A program made the translations under genes and the position numbers. Shown piece after piece: positions 18,680-28,267 of a stretch of 64,000 nt of DNA. The notes under the pieces were generated by a model that made no database searches, had not been told where the DNA came from, and worked only from the letters and a program-made list of their open reading frames with translations. This DNA comes from Butyrivibrio sp. VCB2006 (lineage in GTDB: Bacteria > Bacillota > Clostridia > Lachnospirales > Lachnospiraceae), in contig NZ_ATVX01000009.1 of the NCBI RefSeq assembly GCF_000420945.1, forward strand, positions 110,460 to 174,459, in the 5' to 3' direction. Numbering within the stretch: position 1 is the stretch's first letter; each line of letters opens with the position of its first letter.

Positions 18680-19761
18680 ATCTACCAGTAACAGTAAATC
18701 AGGAGGAATTACTGGATATTCTGCTTAATATTGCACCTGCAAGACCAGTATTTATCTGGGGAGCTCCAGGAATCGGCAAGTCTGCTCTTGTAGAGGAGTT
18801 CTCTATGGAGGTTGGACTTGAGTGCGTTTCACTTCTTGGAAGCCAGCTTGCACCAGAGGACATCATTGGTATTCCTCAGATCAGAGGAGAGACATCAGAG
18901 TTTCTCCCTCCTAAGATGATCGCAAGAAAAGAGCCATATGTTCTTTTCCTTGATGAGCTCAATGCATGCTCACAGGAGGTACAAAAGGCATTTTATAGCC
19001 TTATCTATGAGAGAAGGATTGGTGAATACCACCTTCCTGAGGGCAGTATTGTAATTGGCGCAGGAAACCGAACACAGGATGCAGCAATAGTTAAGACAAT
19101 GTCCAGCGCACTTATTAACAGAATGTTTCATGTTCAGCTCAAGCCAGATGTAAAGAGCTGGCTCACATGGGCTTATGGAAACGGGATCCATAGCTGGGTA
19201 ACTGATTATATCAGCCAGAGACCAGATCACCTTTTCTCAGAGCCACCAAAGACAGAAGAGCCTTTCTCTACACCAAGATCATGGCATATGCTGAGCGATG
19301 CACTTAAAGAATTTGGAGCCGGGGAGAAAGAAATCCCAATCGAGACAGTCAGAATGCTTGCTTACGGAAGCATTACAGCCAGTCACGCTGGAATGTTCGC
19401 GGCATTCGTAAAGCAGCTTGATAATAAGTACCTTCTTGAAGATATCATCAAGGGAGATGCAAGATGGCCTGAGAAGCCTGAGGACAGGGATGTTCTCTAC
19501 TTCCTTGCACAGTCTTTCAGAGCAAGACTTCTTCATGACCTTCCTCAGAAGAAGGCTGAGATTGACAAGAAGAACCAGTACTTTGCACACCGAGCAAAGT
19601 CTCTTTTAAAGGAACTTGCACAGCTCAACTACGAGCTTGCACAGATGGTTGTATCTGCTGATGACGGCAAGGTACTTCCTGAGTGGTTCATGATTGAGAT
19701 TGTAAGAGATCTTCCCAGGCTTGTAGCACAGGAGAAGAAAAAGGATGGGAAAACAGCATAA
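18676..19761 (+). CDS. MoxR-family AAA+ ATPase
   Basis: This 361-residue ATPase has Walker A GAPGIGKSALVE near 29, Walker B LFLDELNACS, and sensor 1 VIGAGNRTQD. MoxR proteins work as chaperones or remodelers with VWA-domain partners, and one follows directly at 19745 with a 17-nt overlap. The gene overlaps prfH by 4 nt, so the ATPase/VWA pair is fused by transcription to the rtcB-prfH repair genes. Confidence 0.9.
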   Translation: MNLPVTVNQEELLDILLNIAPARPVFIWGAPGIGKSALVEEFSMEVGLECVSLLGSQLAPEDIIGIPQIRGETSEFLPPKMIARKEPYVLFLDELNACSQEVQKAFYSLIYERRIGEYHLPEGSIVIGAGNRTQDAAIVKTMSSALINRMFHVQLKPDVKSWLTWAYGNGIHSWVTDYISQRPDHLFSEPPKTEEPFSTPRSWHMLSDALKEFGAGEKEIPIETVRMLAYGSITASHAGMFAAFVKQLDNKYLLEDIIKGDARWPEKPEDRDVLYFLAQSFRARLLHDLPQKKAEIDKKNQYFAHRAKSLLKELAQLNYELAQMVVSADDGKVLPEWFMIEIVRDLPRLVAQEKKKDGKTA

Positions 19762-21607
19762 GGAAAGAGACAATCCAAACCTTGTTCAGCTTAGAAAGGG
19801 AATAGACCTTGTATATGAAAATGATGTTTTCAGTCATTTTGTAGCTTATTACCTTGAGATGGCAGGCAAGGGAGAAATTGGAAAAAAGACACCTGCATGT
19901 TCGAAGTCAGATGGAACAATACTTGTAAACAAGCAGATCAGCCTTGCACCTAAGCAGTGGGCTTTCGCTATAGCTCACTGCATTCTTCACAACTGCTTTG
20001 GTCACTATGATCTTGATAAGATACCAGGTTATATGGTTGAGGATGCATCAGGAAAGCAGGTCAAGAAAGCTAGCTTTAATATGAAGCTTTGGAATATTGC
20101 CTGCGATATCTATGTAGACAGATTTCTTCATGACATAAAGTTCGGAGAACCACTTAATCAGTCACCGGTAGGAACAATCCCTTTCAGTATTATGGAGGAT
20201 GAGTATAAGATTTATGACTATCTTGTAAGGGAACACTGGGATGAGAACAATAACATCTATGGAGTGGGAGACCTTGATTCCATGGACATGATTGGCCTGG
20301 ATAAGCCAATTGAGTACGGCATCGACAGATGGGGCAGACAGGAAAAGAATGAGTTTGCCAGTGATTTTGCGTATTATCTTGCAAGGTCCGTATCAAACGC
20401 AATCGACTATGTTTCTGATCATGAGGAGGAAAACTCTTTTGGAAGAAGCATAGCCAGCTGGTTTATAAATGCATTTCCGCTTCTTGGTGCTATTGCAGCA
20501 TCATTCAATGTGGTTGATGACATTGAAGAATGCAGAAAGTACGACATCAGCATAGCTGCTGTGGATGCCTATGAAGGCATAATCTACATCAATACTTCCA
20601 AGAACATGTCAGAGGAAGAGTGGAGATTTGTCATGGCGCATGAGTTTCTTCATGCAGCACTTCTCCATCACAGAAGATCTGCTGGGAGGGACCCATATCT
20701 TTGGAATATTGCTACTGACTATGTGATCAACGGCTGGCTTTTTGAGATGCAGATAGGTGTTATGCCCGAGGGAGTACTTTATGACCCTGCGCTTAAGAAC
20801 ATGTCTGCGGAAGAGATTTACGACATGATCTGCCAGGATATGAGAACTTATATGAAGATGAATACCTTCAGAGGCAATGGTCAGGGTGACATCATGGGAA
20901 GAAGAGCTCCAAGTATGTTTGATGGTTCAGGAAGAGGAGTATCCCTTGATGAGTTTTATAGGAATTCACTTACTCAGGGACTTGAGTATGAAACTGGCAG
21001 ACGTGGCAGAGGCTCTATTCCGTCAGGGCTTATTGAAGAGATCAGAGCACTTGCTGTGCCTCCTGTACCTTGGGATGTAAAGCTTTCAGAATGGTTCAAT
21101 GCTCATATCAGGCCACTTGAAAAGCACAGAAGCTATGCGCATCCAAGCAGAAGGCAGAGCTGCACACCTGATATTCCAAGAGCAAGATATGTTGTTACAG
21201 AGAGCAAAGAAGCATCAAGAACTTTTGGAGTAATAATTGATACTTCAGGGTCTATGACTCCTGCAGATATCGGGAAGGCACTTGGCGCTGTGGCGAGTTA
21301 TTCCGCTGCGAGGGATGTACCTGCAGCAAGAGTAATCTTCTGCGATGCGGATGCATATGACGCAGGCTACATGACACCTGATGATATCGTTGGAAGAGTA
21401 AAGGTTATTGGAAGAGGTGGCACCAGGCTTCAACCTGCAATTGACATGCTTCAGAACGCAAAGGATTTTCCAAAGGATGGTCCAATCCTCATTATCACAG
21501 ATGGCGAGATTGACCAGCACCTTGATATAAAGAGGGAACATGCATATATCATGCCTGTTGGGTGCAGGCTTCCTTTCAAGGCAAAGGGCGAAGTTTTCTA
21601 TATGTAA
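19745..21607 (+). CDS. VWA-domain putative metallopeptidase (DUF2201-like), MoxR partner
   Basis: The 620-residue protein has a central zinc-protease-like motif VMAHEFLHAALLH near 299 (HExxH) and a C-terminal VWA domain with VIIDTSGSMTPAD near 498. An earlier IAHCILHNCFGH near 78 resembles a degenerate second HExxH. This architecture is the usual partner of MoxR ATPases, here the preceding overlapping gene. The substrate is unknown; linkage to rtcB and prfH suggests damaged ribosomes or their factors, by inference. Confidence 0.85.
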   Translation: MGKQHKERDNPNLVQLRKGIDLVYENDVFSHFVAYYLEMAGKGEIGKKTPACSKSDGTILVNKQISLAPKQWAFAIAHCILHNCFGHYDLDKIPGYMVEDASGKQVKKASFNMKLWNIACDIYVDRFLHDIKFGEPLNQSPVGTIPFSIMEDEYKIYDYLVREHWDENNNIYGVGDLDSMDMIGLDKPIEYGIDRWGRQEKNEFASDFAYYLARSVSNAIDYVSDHEEENSFGRSIASWFINAFPLLGAIAASFNVVDDIEECRKYDISIAAVDAYEGIIYINTSKNMSEEEWRFVMAHEFLHAALLHHRRSAGRDPYLWNIATDYVINGWLFEMQIGVMPEGVLYDPALKNMSAEEIYDMICQDMRTYMKMNTFRGNGQGDIMGRRAPSMFDGSGRGVSLDEFYRNSLTQGLEYETGRRGRGSIPSGLIEEIRALAVPPVPWDVKLSEWFNAHIRPLEKHRSYAHPSRRQSCTPDIPRARYVVTESKEASRTFGVIIDTSGSMTPADIGKALGAVASYSAARDVPAARVIFCDADAYDAGYMTPDDIVGRVKVIGRGGTRLQPAIDMLQNAKDFPKDGPILIITDGEIDQHLDIKREHAYIMPVGCRLPFKAKGEVFYM

Positions 21608-21672
21608 AAATGGTATGATGAGCTTTAATGCCCGATGTAGCCTAAGACTCGGCAAGTAGGCAAGAATATGGT

Positions 21673-21704
21673 AGACATATAGTGTCTTTGCTGTTCTGTA
21701 TAAT
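21673..21704 (+). promoter_or_regulatory. Palindrome-plus--10 promoter of the ADP-ribosylglycohydrolase/rtcB2 operon (site f)
   Basis: The perfect palindrome AGACA-tatag-TGTCT (21673-21687) is followed by exactly 11 nt and the consensus TATAAT (21699-21704). No -35 hexamer is visible at 17 nt. The next gene starts at 21748 behind AGAGGAGAGAAGG. This is the cleanest example of the recurrent motif. Confidence 0.7.
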
Positions 21705-21747
21705 AGAATCATAAGGAACTGACAACGCGCTTAAAGAGGAGAGAAGG

Positions 21748-22674
21748 ATGTTAGGAGCTATTATCGGTGATGTATACGGGAGCATATATGAATTTGACAA
21801 TGAAAAAGACAAAAGCAAGATAAAGCTGAGCAGATTCAGCACCCCAACAGACGACAGTATAATGACAATAGCTATATCTAAAGCACTTCTGATATGCTAC
21901 GACGAGCTTATTAGCAAGACCGAAGATTATGAAAAGCATTTATATGATAAATGCGAAGAAATAATGGTTGCTTATGGTAACGCATATTCACGTAAGGGTT
22001 ATGGCGGGCGTTTTAGAAAATGGCTGGTTGATCCAAACAGAAAACCCTATGGAAGTTATGGTAATGGCTCTGGTATGAGAGTATCACCAGTTGGATGGAT
22101 GTTTGATTCCCTGGAAGATACTCTTAACATAGCAAGGATAACAGCTGAGCCTACTCATAATCATCCTGAGGGTATAAAAGGAGCACAAGCTATAGCTGCA
22201 GGAATATATCTTCTTAGAATGGGAAAGACCAAAGAAGAAGTGAAGAAGTATATAGCAGAGACATTTGAATATGATCTGGACAGAAAACTAGATGACATCA
22301 AAAAACACTATAAGTTCGAGGTTTCTTGTCAGAAATCTGTTCCTGAAGCAATTATTTCCTTTTTAGAGGGTGAATCCTATGAGGAAGTCATTCTCAATGC
22401 CATCTCTTTAGGCGGGGATAGTGACACAATTGCATGTATGGCAGGTGCTCTTGCAGAAGTTATATATAAGATCCCGGATTATATAAGAGAAGGTGTGATT
22501 GAAAATATTTCAAATCAGCATGAGCTAAAGCCAAGGGACTTTGAGTTCTACAACAAAGTGGTTCTAAAAAAGAAAAATCCTAATTTCCACGAGCCACCGG
22601 TTGAATTTGAGTATAGTAAATTTAATCCTTTAGAGTATCTGAAGGACTTGGGTTTGGGAAGGAATCTGGAATGA
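21748..22674 (+). CDS. ADP-ribosylglycohydrolase family protein (DraG/ARH-like)
   Basis: This family removes ADP-ribose from proteins or nucleic acids. The 308-residue protein begins MLGAIIGDVYGS as is typical, has the metal-binding TDDSIMTI near 32, YGNGSGMRVSPVGW, the TAEPTHNHPEGIKGAQAIA segment and the second metal site SLGGDSDTIACMAGAL near 223. All catalytic aspartates appear present. It heads a three-gene coupled operon with a YbjN-like gene and a second rtcB, suggesting that reversal of ADP-ribosylation is part of the RNA-damage response. Confidence 0.9.
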   Translation: MLGAIIGDVYGSIYEFDNEKDKSKIKLSRFSTPTDDSIMTIAISKALLICYDELISKTEDYEKHLYDKCEEIMVAYGNAYSRKGYGGRFRKWLVDPNRKPYGSYGNGSGMRVSPVGWMFDSLEDTLNIARITAEPTHNHPEGIKGAQAIAAGIYLLRMGKTKEEVKKYIAETFEYDLDRKLDDIKKHYKFEVSCQKSVPEAIISFLEGESYEEVILNAISLGGDSDTIACMAGALAEVIYKIPDYIREGVIENISNQHELKPRDFEFYNKVVLKKKNPNFHEPPVEFEYSKFNPLEYLKDLGLGRNLE

Positions 22675-23270
22675 ACGCAAGTGATGTTATAAATAGGATA
22701 ACTGAATACTTTGATAAGGAAGAATTAAAATATGATTACAATGAAGAACTAATGCGTTTTGACTATGGGTTCTGCATAGATAATGAGATTGTTCAGAAGG
22801 TAGATTGCTTAATACTGGTAGATTCTGATGGAGATGATTGCCAGATAGTAGGATATCCGAACATAAAGGCTAAGCTGGAAACCAAGAAAGAATTGGAATC
22901 ACTTTTGTTTGGAATTAACTGCAATACGTTCCGGGGAATCTGGCAATTATGCAATGACGAGGTTCGCTATATAAGAACTCTTGCATTGGAGGGTGATGCT
23001 GTTCTTACAGATGAGATGCTTGATATGGCTGTATTCAGTGTTCCAAATATCATAGCGAAATACGCCGATTCCATGGTGGCAGTAGTAATGGGATATTCTA
23101 AAGCTGATGATGAGCTGAAAAAGCTGTATGACGAGGATGGTGATGCAGATGATCAGAGCGAAGATGCTGAGGAAACTTCCAACCAGACAGAATGTAACTT
23201 TGATGAACTTGAAAGCATTTTATTATGGGTAAAAGGTGATAAGGATGAAGGAGATAACAGGAAAGTATAA
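22671..23270 (+). CDS. YbjN-like hypothetical protein
   Basis: The 199-residue protein has an acidic alpha/beta domain in the style of YbjN or type III chaperone-like folds (VINRITEYFDKEELKYDYNEELMRFDYGF, then RYIRTLALEGDAVLTDEMLDMAV), with an acidic tail of about 40 residues. The family assignment is from overall pattern and not certain. Its ATG overlaps the upstream stop (ATGA), and its end overlaps rtcB2 by 26 nt. Confidence 0.6.
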   Translation: MNASDVINRITEYFDKEELKYDYNEELMRFDYGFCIDNEIVQKVDCLILVDSDGDDCQIVGYPNIKAKLETKKELESLLFGINCNTFRGIWQLCNDEVRYIRTLALEGDAVLTDEMLDMAVFSVPNIIAKYADSMVAVVMGYSKADDELKKLYDEDGDADDQSEDAEETSNQTECNFDELESILLWVKGDKDEGDNRKV

Positions 23271-24531
23271 TACCGCAAAGGTATTCACTGATAATTGCGA
23301 AGATGTTTGTGTTGAGCAGATAAGAGACTTACTGGACCAGGAGCCATTTCGTGATTCAAAGGTTAGGATAATGCCTGACTGCCACGCAGGAAAGAGCTGT
23401 GTTGTTGGTTTCACTGCAGATTTGGGAGACAAGATCATTCCTAATGTAGTAGGTGTAGATATTGGCTGCGGAATGTTGACAGTAGAACTTGGCAAGGAAG
23501 CCATTGATTTTGACAGGCTTGATAAGGTGATAAGGCAGTATGTTCCTTCTGGCAGAGAAGTAAATGAAGGCCGTCTCATGAGGTTCCCAAAGCTTCAGGA
23601 TATGAAGTGCTACCGCGAGCTTCAGGACACCAAGAAGATGGAAAGAGCTATAGGATCACTTGGCGGTGGTAACCATTTTATAGAGATTGACAGGGATGAG
23701 GATGGTAACCAATACCTTGTAATTCACACCGGAAGCAGAATGCTTGGAACAAGGGTTTGCGAGATATATCAGAAGATGGCTGTTGGCCTCCACACAGGCA
23801 AGGAAGCACTTTGGGATGAGGAGGACAGAATCAAGAGGGAATATAAGGCAGCTGGAAGAAGATCAGAAATTCAGGAAGTGATCAAGGAACTTCACCGTAA
23901 CTTTAGACAGACCGCTCCGGATCTTCCGCTTGACCTATGCTTCTTGCATGGAAAGTACAGTCAGGACTATTTATATGATATGAAGATTTGCCAGGAATTT
24001 GCTGATGAGAACAGGCACATGATTGCTAGGATGATCATTGATAACTATGGATTCAAGCCTCTTGTAGAGTTCACTACAGTTCATAACTATATTGATCATG
24101 ATAGTAACATAGTAAGAAAGGGCGCTGTTTCAGCGAAGAAGGATGAAAGGCTCATTATTCCCATCAATATGAGAGACGGATCTCTGATTTGTGTCGGAAA
24201 GGGCAATGATGATTGGAATCAGTCAGCTCCTCATGGTGCTGGAAGAAGGTTCTCCAGGACAGAGGCTTTCAATAGATTCACAGTAGAAGAGTTCGAGAAG
24301 GCTATGAGTGAGGCAGGCATCTACACTACATGTGTCAATCATTCAACGCTGGATGAGAGCCCGTTCGCTTATAAGGGCATGGGTGATATCGTAGATAATA
24401 TCGCGCCTACAGCTGATATTGTTAAGGTCATAAAGCCTGTATATAACTTCAAGGCCAATAGTACCACTGTCAAGAAGACAGCAAAGCAGATAGAAAAGGA
24501 AAATGAGAGCGATAATTCTAATGAAGAGTAA
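23245..24531 (+). CDS. rtcB: RNA ligase RtcB (second copy)
   Basis: This 428-residue RtcB has PDCHAGKSCVVG, DIGCGML, LGGGNHFIE, IHTGSRMLG and APHGAGRRFSR, so the metal ligands and the nucleotidylated histidine are present. It is longer than the first copy, with an insertion of about 35 residues after the HTGSR motif and a charged tail. ATG 23245 follows AAAGGTG. Two divergent RtcBs under separate promoters with the same palindrome suggest different RNA substrates. Confidence 0.92.
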   Translation: MKEITGKYNTAKVFTDNCEDVCVEQIRDLLDQEPFRDSKVRIMPDCHAGKSCVVGFTADLGDKIIPNVVGVDIGCGMLTVELGKEAIDFDRLDKVIRQYVPSGREVNEGRLMRFPKLQDMKCYRELQDTKKMERAIGSLGGGNHFIEIDRDEDGNQYLVIHTGSRMLGTRVCEIYQKMAVGLHTGKEALWDEEDRIKREYKAAGRRSEIQEVIKELHRNFRQTAPDLPLDLCFLHGKYSQDYLYDMKICQEFADENRHMIARMIIDNYGFKPLVEFTTVHNYIDHDSNIVRKGAVSAKKDERLIIPINMRDGSLICVGKGNDDWNQSAPHGAGRRFSRTEAFNRFTVEEFEKAMSEAGIYTTCVNHSTLDESPFAYKGMGDIVDNIAPTADIVKVIKPVYNFKANSTTVKKTAKQIEKENESDNSNEE

Positions 24532-24644
24532 TGTGCGTTAATTCGTTCGCGGCCAGATAGTAAACCGAATGAATAATACCATAAATAAATTAATAAAAAA
24601 TGATTATATTACTCTAAAGAAGCGGCTTTGCGGGCTGTGCTGCA

Positions 24645-24673
24645 TTGACACATTTTGTCTATCTCAATAATAT
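24645..24673 (+). promoter_or_regulatory. Consensus promoter upstream of the c-di-GMP riboswitch
   Basis: TTGACA (24645-24650) and TAATAT (24668-24673) are separated by 17 nt, a near-perfect housekeeping promoter. Transcription would start near 24680, just ahead of the riboswitch P1 stem. TGACA-cattt-TGTCT (24646-24660) also resembles the palindrome of this replicon, but the -10 spacing does not fit, so I treat that as uncertain. Confidence 0.75.
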
Positions 24674-24684
24674 TATTCTATAGG

Positions 24685-24763
24685 AATTCTTGGCAAAGCA
24701 GCCGAAAGACTGTGACGCAAAACTATTAGGGCCTTTAACATGGTAGCCAGTTGTTAAAGAATT
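24685..24763 (+). promoter_or_regulatory. Cyclic-di-GMP-I (GEMM) riboswitch
   Basis: The conserved GEMM-I landmarks are in order: GGCAAAGC, a GAAA tetraloop (CCGAAAG), GACGCAAA, GGGCCT, and GGTAGCC enclosed by the perfect stem CTTTAACA/TGTTAAAG. AATTCTT (24685-24691) and AAGAATT (24757-24763) form the closing P1. An intrinsic terminator follows at once, so c-di-GMP probably controls read-through into the dynamin-like operon. Whether binding turns it on or off cannot be read safely from the sequence. Confidence 0.85.
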
Positions 24764-24765
24764 TT

Positions 24766-24798
24766 GCACCGTCAGGAATGGCGGTGCTTTTTTGTTTT
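24766..24798 (+). terminator. Riboswitch expression-platform terminator
   Basis: GCACCGTC-aggaat-GGCGGTGC forms an 8-bp stem followed by TTTTTTTGTTTT. It begins 2 nt after the riboswitch P1 stem and about 120 nt before the dynamin-like operon, as expected for a transcriptional expression platform. Confidence 0.85.
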
Positions 24799-24915
24799 GG
24801 GAGAGAAATTTAACAACCAGAATAGCCAAATCATAAGCGTTACATTTTTTTGCTTTTGCAAATAATTAGAAAAGAATAGTATGGTGCCTTACATACATCG
24901 TACGGAAAGGTGAAT

Positions 24916-26841
24916 ATGGAAACATCAAAAAAAGATCTATATGGCATTTTCGAGGGATTACTTCAGAAATATGAAGAAAGCGAGACACAGGTAAATTCAT
25001 GTCTAAAAACGTTACAATCCGAACACATTGGAAAGGTGGATTTTTCTGAGCAGAAACGCACCATAAAACAGCAAATGGCAACTGCACAAAACAAGTTTAC
25101 TATTGCCACTATAGGTATGTTTAAGGCTGGAAAGTCAACAACATTAAATACTTTATTGAATTTACAAGGTGAAACGGGATTAAGTTGTGAGTTTGAACCA
25201 GATACTGCAAAAGCAATACGAATAATGAAAAAGTCTGAAAATCAAAATTTTGATGCGGAAGTAGTTTACAGAGATGGTGCGGATTATAAAGATGAAAAAA
25301 TGAGCTGGAGCGAAGCAAAAAAATACACTAGTCAAGTCGCGTTAAATGATAACCCTAGCTTAAAGCGTAAGGCAGAGCAAATCTCAGAAGTTCGATACTA
25401 TATTGATTCAGACATTCTGGATTTATGCGATTTTTTAGATTTACCGGGACTCGGAGTGAATCCAAAACATGATCGGGTGACAATAGAGAAAAGTAATGAA
25501 TGTGATGCTGTGTTTTGGATTGTATCAAATACCGAGGAGGTAAATAAGGACACTTTGTCACAATTGCAGTTGATAAAGCAAAAAATGATTCCAATTATTA
25601 ATGTTTGGTACAACAGCGACACTAAGAAAATTGTTGGTGATTTTAGCTATGATGAAATGAAGGATATTCTCCTGAATAATTATAAAGCATATATTGGTGA
25701 GAATACTAGAATTATGAAGTATTGTGCCAAAGCTATAGAAATGGCTTTGGATAAAATTGCTGATGGAGTAGAAAAGGAAGACGCGTTCGAAGACAATATT
25801 GATGATGCTTGGGGATATGATGCAATGCAAGAATGTCTTCATGATTTGGTTTATGGTGGAGACGCTGATTTAGAGGAGGAAAAAAAGGAAAGACTAATTA
25901 GCAATGTGCTAGGTGCATGTTCAGATATGGACCAAAAATTGGATGGTACGATTTCTGAAATAAAGAATGTAAATAATAAGTTAGATAATCAAGTACGTTC
26001 AAATGAGTTGATAAAAAAGAAAATATCAAAAGCATATCATTCAAATCAAATCGAACTGAAAGAGATAGCAAGTAATTCAGTGGACGAAATAATTCAAAGA
26101 ATTAACGAAGCATGCGAACTGTTTATTGATGCAAAAATGTCTAGCTTAAAGATAGGAGTAGCACTTAAAGCTTTATCTCAAAAGGGGAAAAAACAGCTAC
26201 AAGAAGAATATAGACGTGAGTATATTTCAAAATATCTGGAGATTGATAATTTTGAAAAAGGAGGAACATGGATTAATTCTGTTATGAACGAGTTTAAGGA
26301 TGACCTGACCTCAATTTTTGAAAATGAGTATTCTAAAGCCGGGTTAGATATGGATGATCTGGAAGGAAATCTTGATAATAAAGTTCGATTAGATTTGAAG
26401 TTTTTTGATGCAATTGGAGAAAACATGAGTATTGCTTTTGAGCAAATCTGCAAAGAGTTTTTGCCAACAATTGTTGCAGGGATACTTCTTTATATTCCAG
26501 GACATCAGATAGTGGATCTTTTGCTGATGCTCGGGTCACTAACTGGTATAAAGAATGGTAGTGGTGAAAGCAAGCTTGAGAGACGTGTTAAAGAAACTAA
26601 AAGACGAGCTAGACTCTCAGTGTCGTTTCAAAGGGTTAAGCTTACAGATTATTTCAAGCAACTAGGCAGAAGCTACAACGAATCATATCGGAATAAAATT
26701 AATGAGCAACTCAATTTAAAAAACGAGCAAATTGATCAACTTATAGCCGCTACTGAGGAAATCTTTACAATTCAAGAATGTTTAGATGAATATCATAAGC
26801 AGTGTAGAGAAAGTCTCCTAAACACTGATGAAGGAGTCTGA
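24916..26841 (+). CDS. Dynamin-like GTPase (first gene of riboswitch-controlled operon)
   Basis: The 641-residue protein has a dynamin-family GTPase domain: P-loop GMFKAGKSTTLN near 66, and FLDLPGLG near 175. A long helical stalk follows. A hydrophobic stretch near 515-535 (FLPTIVAGILLYIPGHQIVDLLLMLGSL) could insert in membrane, as in bacterial dynamins that fuse or protect membranes. ATG 24916 follows GGAAAGG. The gene is visibly AT-richer than the RNA-repair island upstream, which suggests separate acquisition. Confidence 0.85.
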   Translation: METSKKDLYGIFEGLLQKYEESETQVNSCLKTLQSEHIGKVDFSEQKRTIKQQMATAQNKFTIATIGMFKAGKSTTLNTLLNLQGETGLSCEFEPDTAKAIRIMKKSENQNFDAEVVYRDGADYKDEKMSWSEAKKYTSQVALNDNPSLKRKAEQISEVRYYIDSDILDLCDFLDLPGLGVNPKHDRVTIEKSNECDAVFWIVSNTEEVNKDTLSQLQLIKQKMIPIINVWYNSDTKKIVGDFSYDEMKDILLNNYKAYIGENTRIMKYCAKAIEMALDKIADGVEKEDAFEDNIDDAWGYDAMQECLHDLVYGGDADLEEEKKERLISNVLGACSDMDQKLDGTISEIKNVNNKLDNQVRSNELIKKKISKAYHSNQIELKEIASNSVDEIIQRINEACELFIDAKMSSLKIGVALKALSQKGKKQLQEEYRREYISKYLEIDNFEKGGTWINSVMNEFKDDLTSIFENEYSKAGLDMDDLEGNLDNKVRLDLKFFDAIGENMSIAFEQICKEFLPTIVAGILLYIPGHQIVDLLLMLGSLTGIKNGSGESKLERRVKETKRRARLSVSFQRVKLTDYFKQLGRSYNESYRNKINEQLNLKNEQIDQLIAATEEIFTIQECLDEYHKQCRESLLNTDEGV

Positions 26842-26842
26842 T

Positions 26843-28267
26843 ATGAGTGATAAAAGAGATGTTTTGTTAGAAAATAGGAATATTCTGTCTGATAAGCTAG
26901 TCAGCAGAATTAATGCTTTTCTGAATTATGAGGATTCATCAAGCGTAAGAATTGTTGCTATTAGCAATGAAGAAAAGCTTAAGGCAAAGGCTTGTTCGGC
27001 ATTAGAATCTGAATCAAGTTTTATTGTTGAAGGGTATGCAACTTCGCAGACTGAGGTGGAGGTATATGATTTACTTTTGGCGGATTACATCGTGGTGCAT
27101 ACCGCTGCGCTCAGAATGGCTCCGTTACAATTGGTTAATGCGTTAAGGTTAGTTGGCAGATTTAATAAAAAAGCATTTGTTATAGTTGATAAATGGGATA
27201 TGCTGACCCCGACAAAAGAGAATATTGAAAAGGTTAGGAAAAATGCAATAAAGGAATTCTCTATGCTAAATATTGTTGGTATCTATAATGTTGGGGAAAG
27301 CAAAGATTTAGGTCTGGAGACAATAGAAGAAGTAATTGGGAAAATCCAGGCATGTGTTGCGACGGTTGGTGAACAAGTAAAAGGACAACAAGTGGATAAA
27401 ATCTATGAGTTCTATTTGGATGCTGTTAAATCAGAGTATCTAAATGTGAAGGGACAAGCAGATGAAGTTAGAGCTAAAATTGAAAGCTATATTACAAGTG
27501 TAGATAGTTTTCACTCTGCTAATAGCGTAAAGATAAAGAGCGTTAGTTCTGAATTGAACATGTATTCACAAGATCTATATACTAAATGGAATTTGATTAG
27601 TATTGAAGAGTGTGTAGGAGATATGTCTTACGATGACGTAGATGGATTGCGTAAGCATATTTTGAATGAATATGTACAGCGTGTTATGAAAGATTACTCT
27701 GTAATAACCAAAACGGTATTAGATAATTATAAGAGAAGATTGGGTGCTATTAGAGAAAAGGTATTAGAAGAATTGTATCAAATCATCGATAAGATAGAAG
27801 GACTTAAATACACTAGCGATGAGTTGGTAGAGAAGTTTAGAAGAGATGTTGATGAATTAGAAACAATAGACAATATCATGAATGATATTCAAAGTGTAGC
27901 TAATGAGAGCATGGCAGAATTGGAAAGGAAAGTAAAACAAATTGCCTCAAAGACATTTGATGAAGAAACACTCCAAGCTACTGTTAGGAAAAAAATAGAA
28001 GAGCTAATATCAATGATCAAATCTGAGGGTGAGGAAGACAGCGTATCACAAAATATAATGGGGGAGGCTTCAATACGTAAGTATTATGCGGATATTCTAG
28101 AAAAGTGTACTACCCAACTGTTTTCTACAGTAGACGAATTTGTTTCTGTATTAAAACAAAATTTAAATAAAAAATCTGAGAATATTTTTGATACATATTA
28201 CACATTGTTAGGGAAGGACCTTTCTGAAATAGAGACAGCTGTTGAAAAGGAATACATTGTTTTATGA
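26843..28267 (+). CDS. Degenerate GTPase-like, coiled-coil partner of the dynamin operon
   Basis: This 474-residue protein looks like a GTPase domain without a P-loop: its first strand IVAISNEEKLKAKA has no GKS/T. The later nucleotide-base strand is kept (KKAFVIVDKWD, resembling N/TKxD). The rest is long alpha-helical, coiled-coil sequence. It may be a non-catalytic partner of the flanking dynamins. ATG 26843 follows GAAGGAG and overlaps nothing; its stop overlaps the next gene by 4 nt. The GTPase relationship is an inference from pattern and context. Confidence 0.65.
   Translation: MSDKRDVLLENRNILSDKLVSRINAFLNYEDSSSVRIVAISNEEKLKAKACSALESESSFIVEGYATSQTEVEVYDLLLADYIVVHTAALRMAPLQLVNALRLVGRFNKKAFVIVDKWDMLTPTKENIEKVRKNAIKEFSMLNIVGIYNVGESKDLGLETIEEVIGKIQACVATVGEQVKGQQVDKIYEFYLDAVKSEYLNVKGQADEVRAKIESYITSVDSFHSANSVKIKSVSSELNMYSQDLYTKWNLISIEECVGDMSYDDVDGLRKHILNEYVQRVMKDYSVITKTVLDNYKRRLGAIREKVLEELYQIIDKIEGLKYTSDELVEKFRRDVDELETIDNIMNDIQSVANESMAELERKVKQIASKTFDEETLQATVRKKIEELISMIKSEGEEDSVSQNIMGEASIRKYYADILEKCTTQLFSTVDEFVSVLKQNLNKKSENIFDTYYTLLGKDLSEIETAVEKEYIVL

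Noticed and set aside
24646..24660. TGACA-cattt-TGTCT at the riboswitch promoter as an eighth palindrome site
   Set aside because: A consensus -35/-10 pair with a 17-nt spacer already explains the promoter, and the -10 is not 11 nt from the right half.
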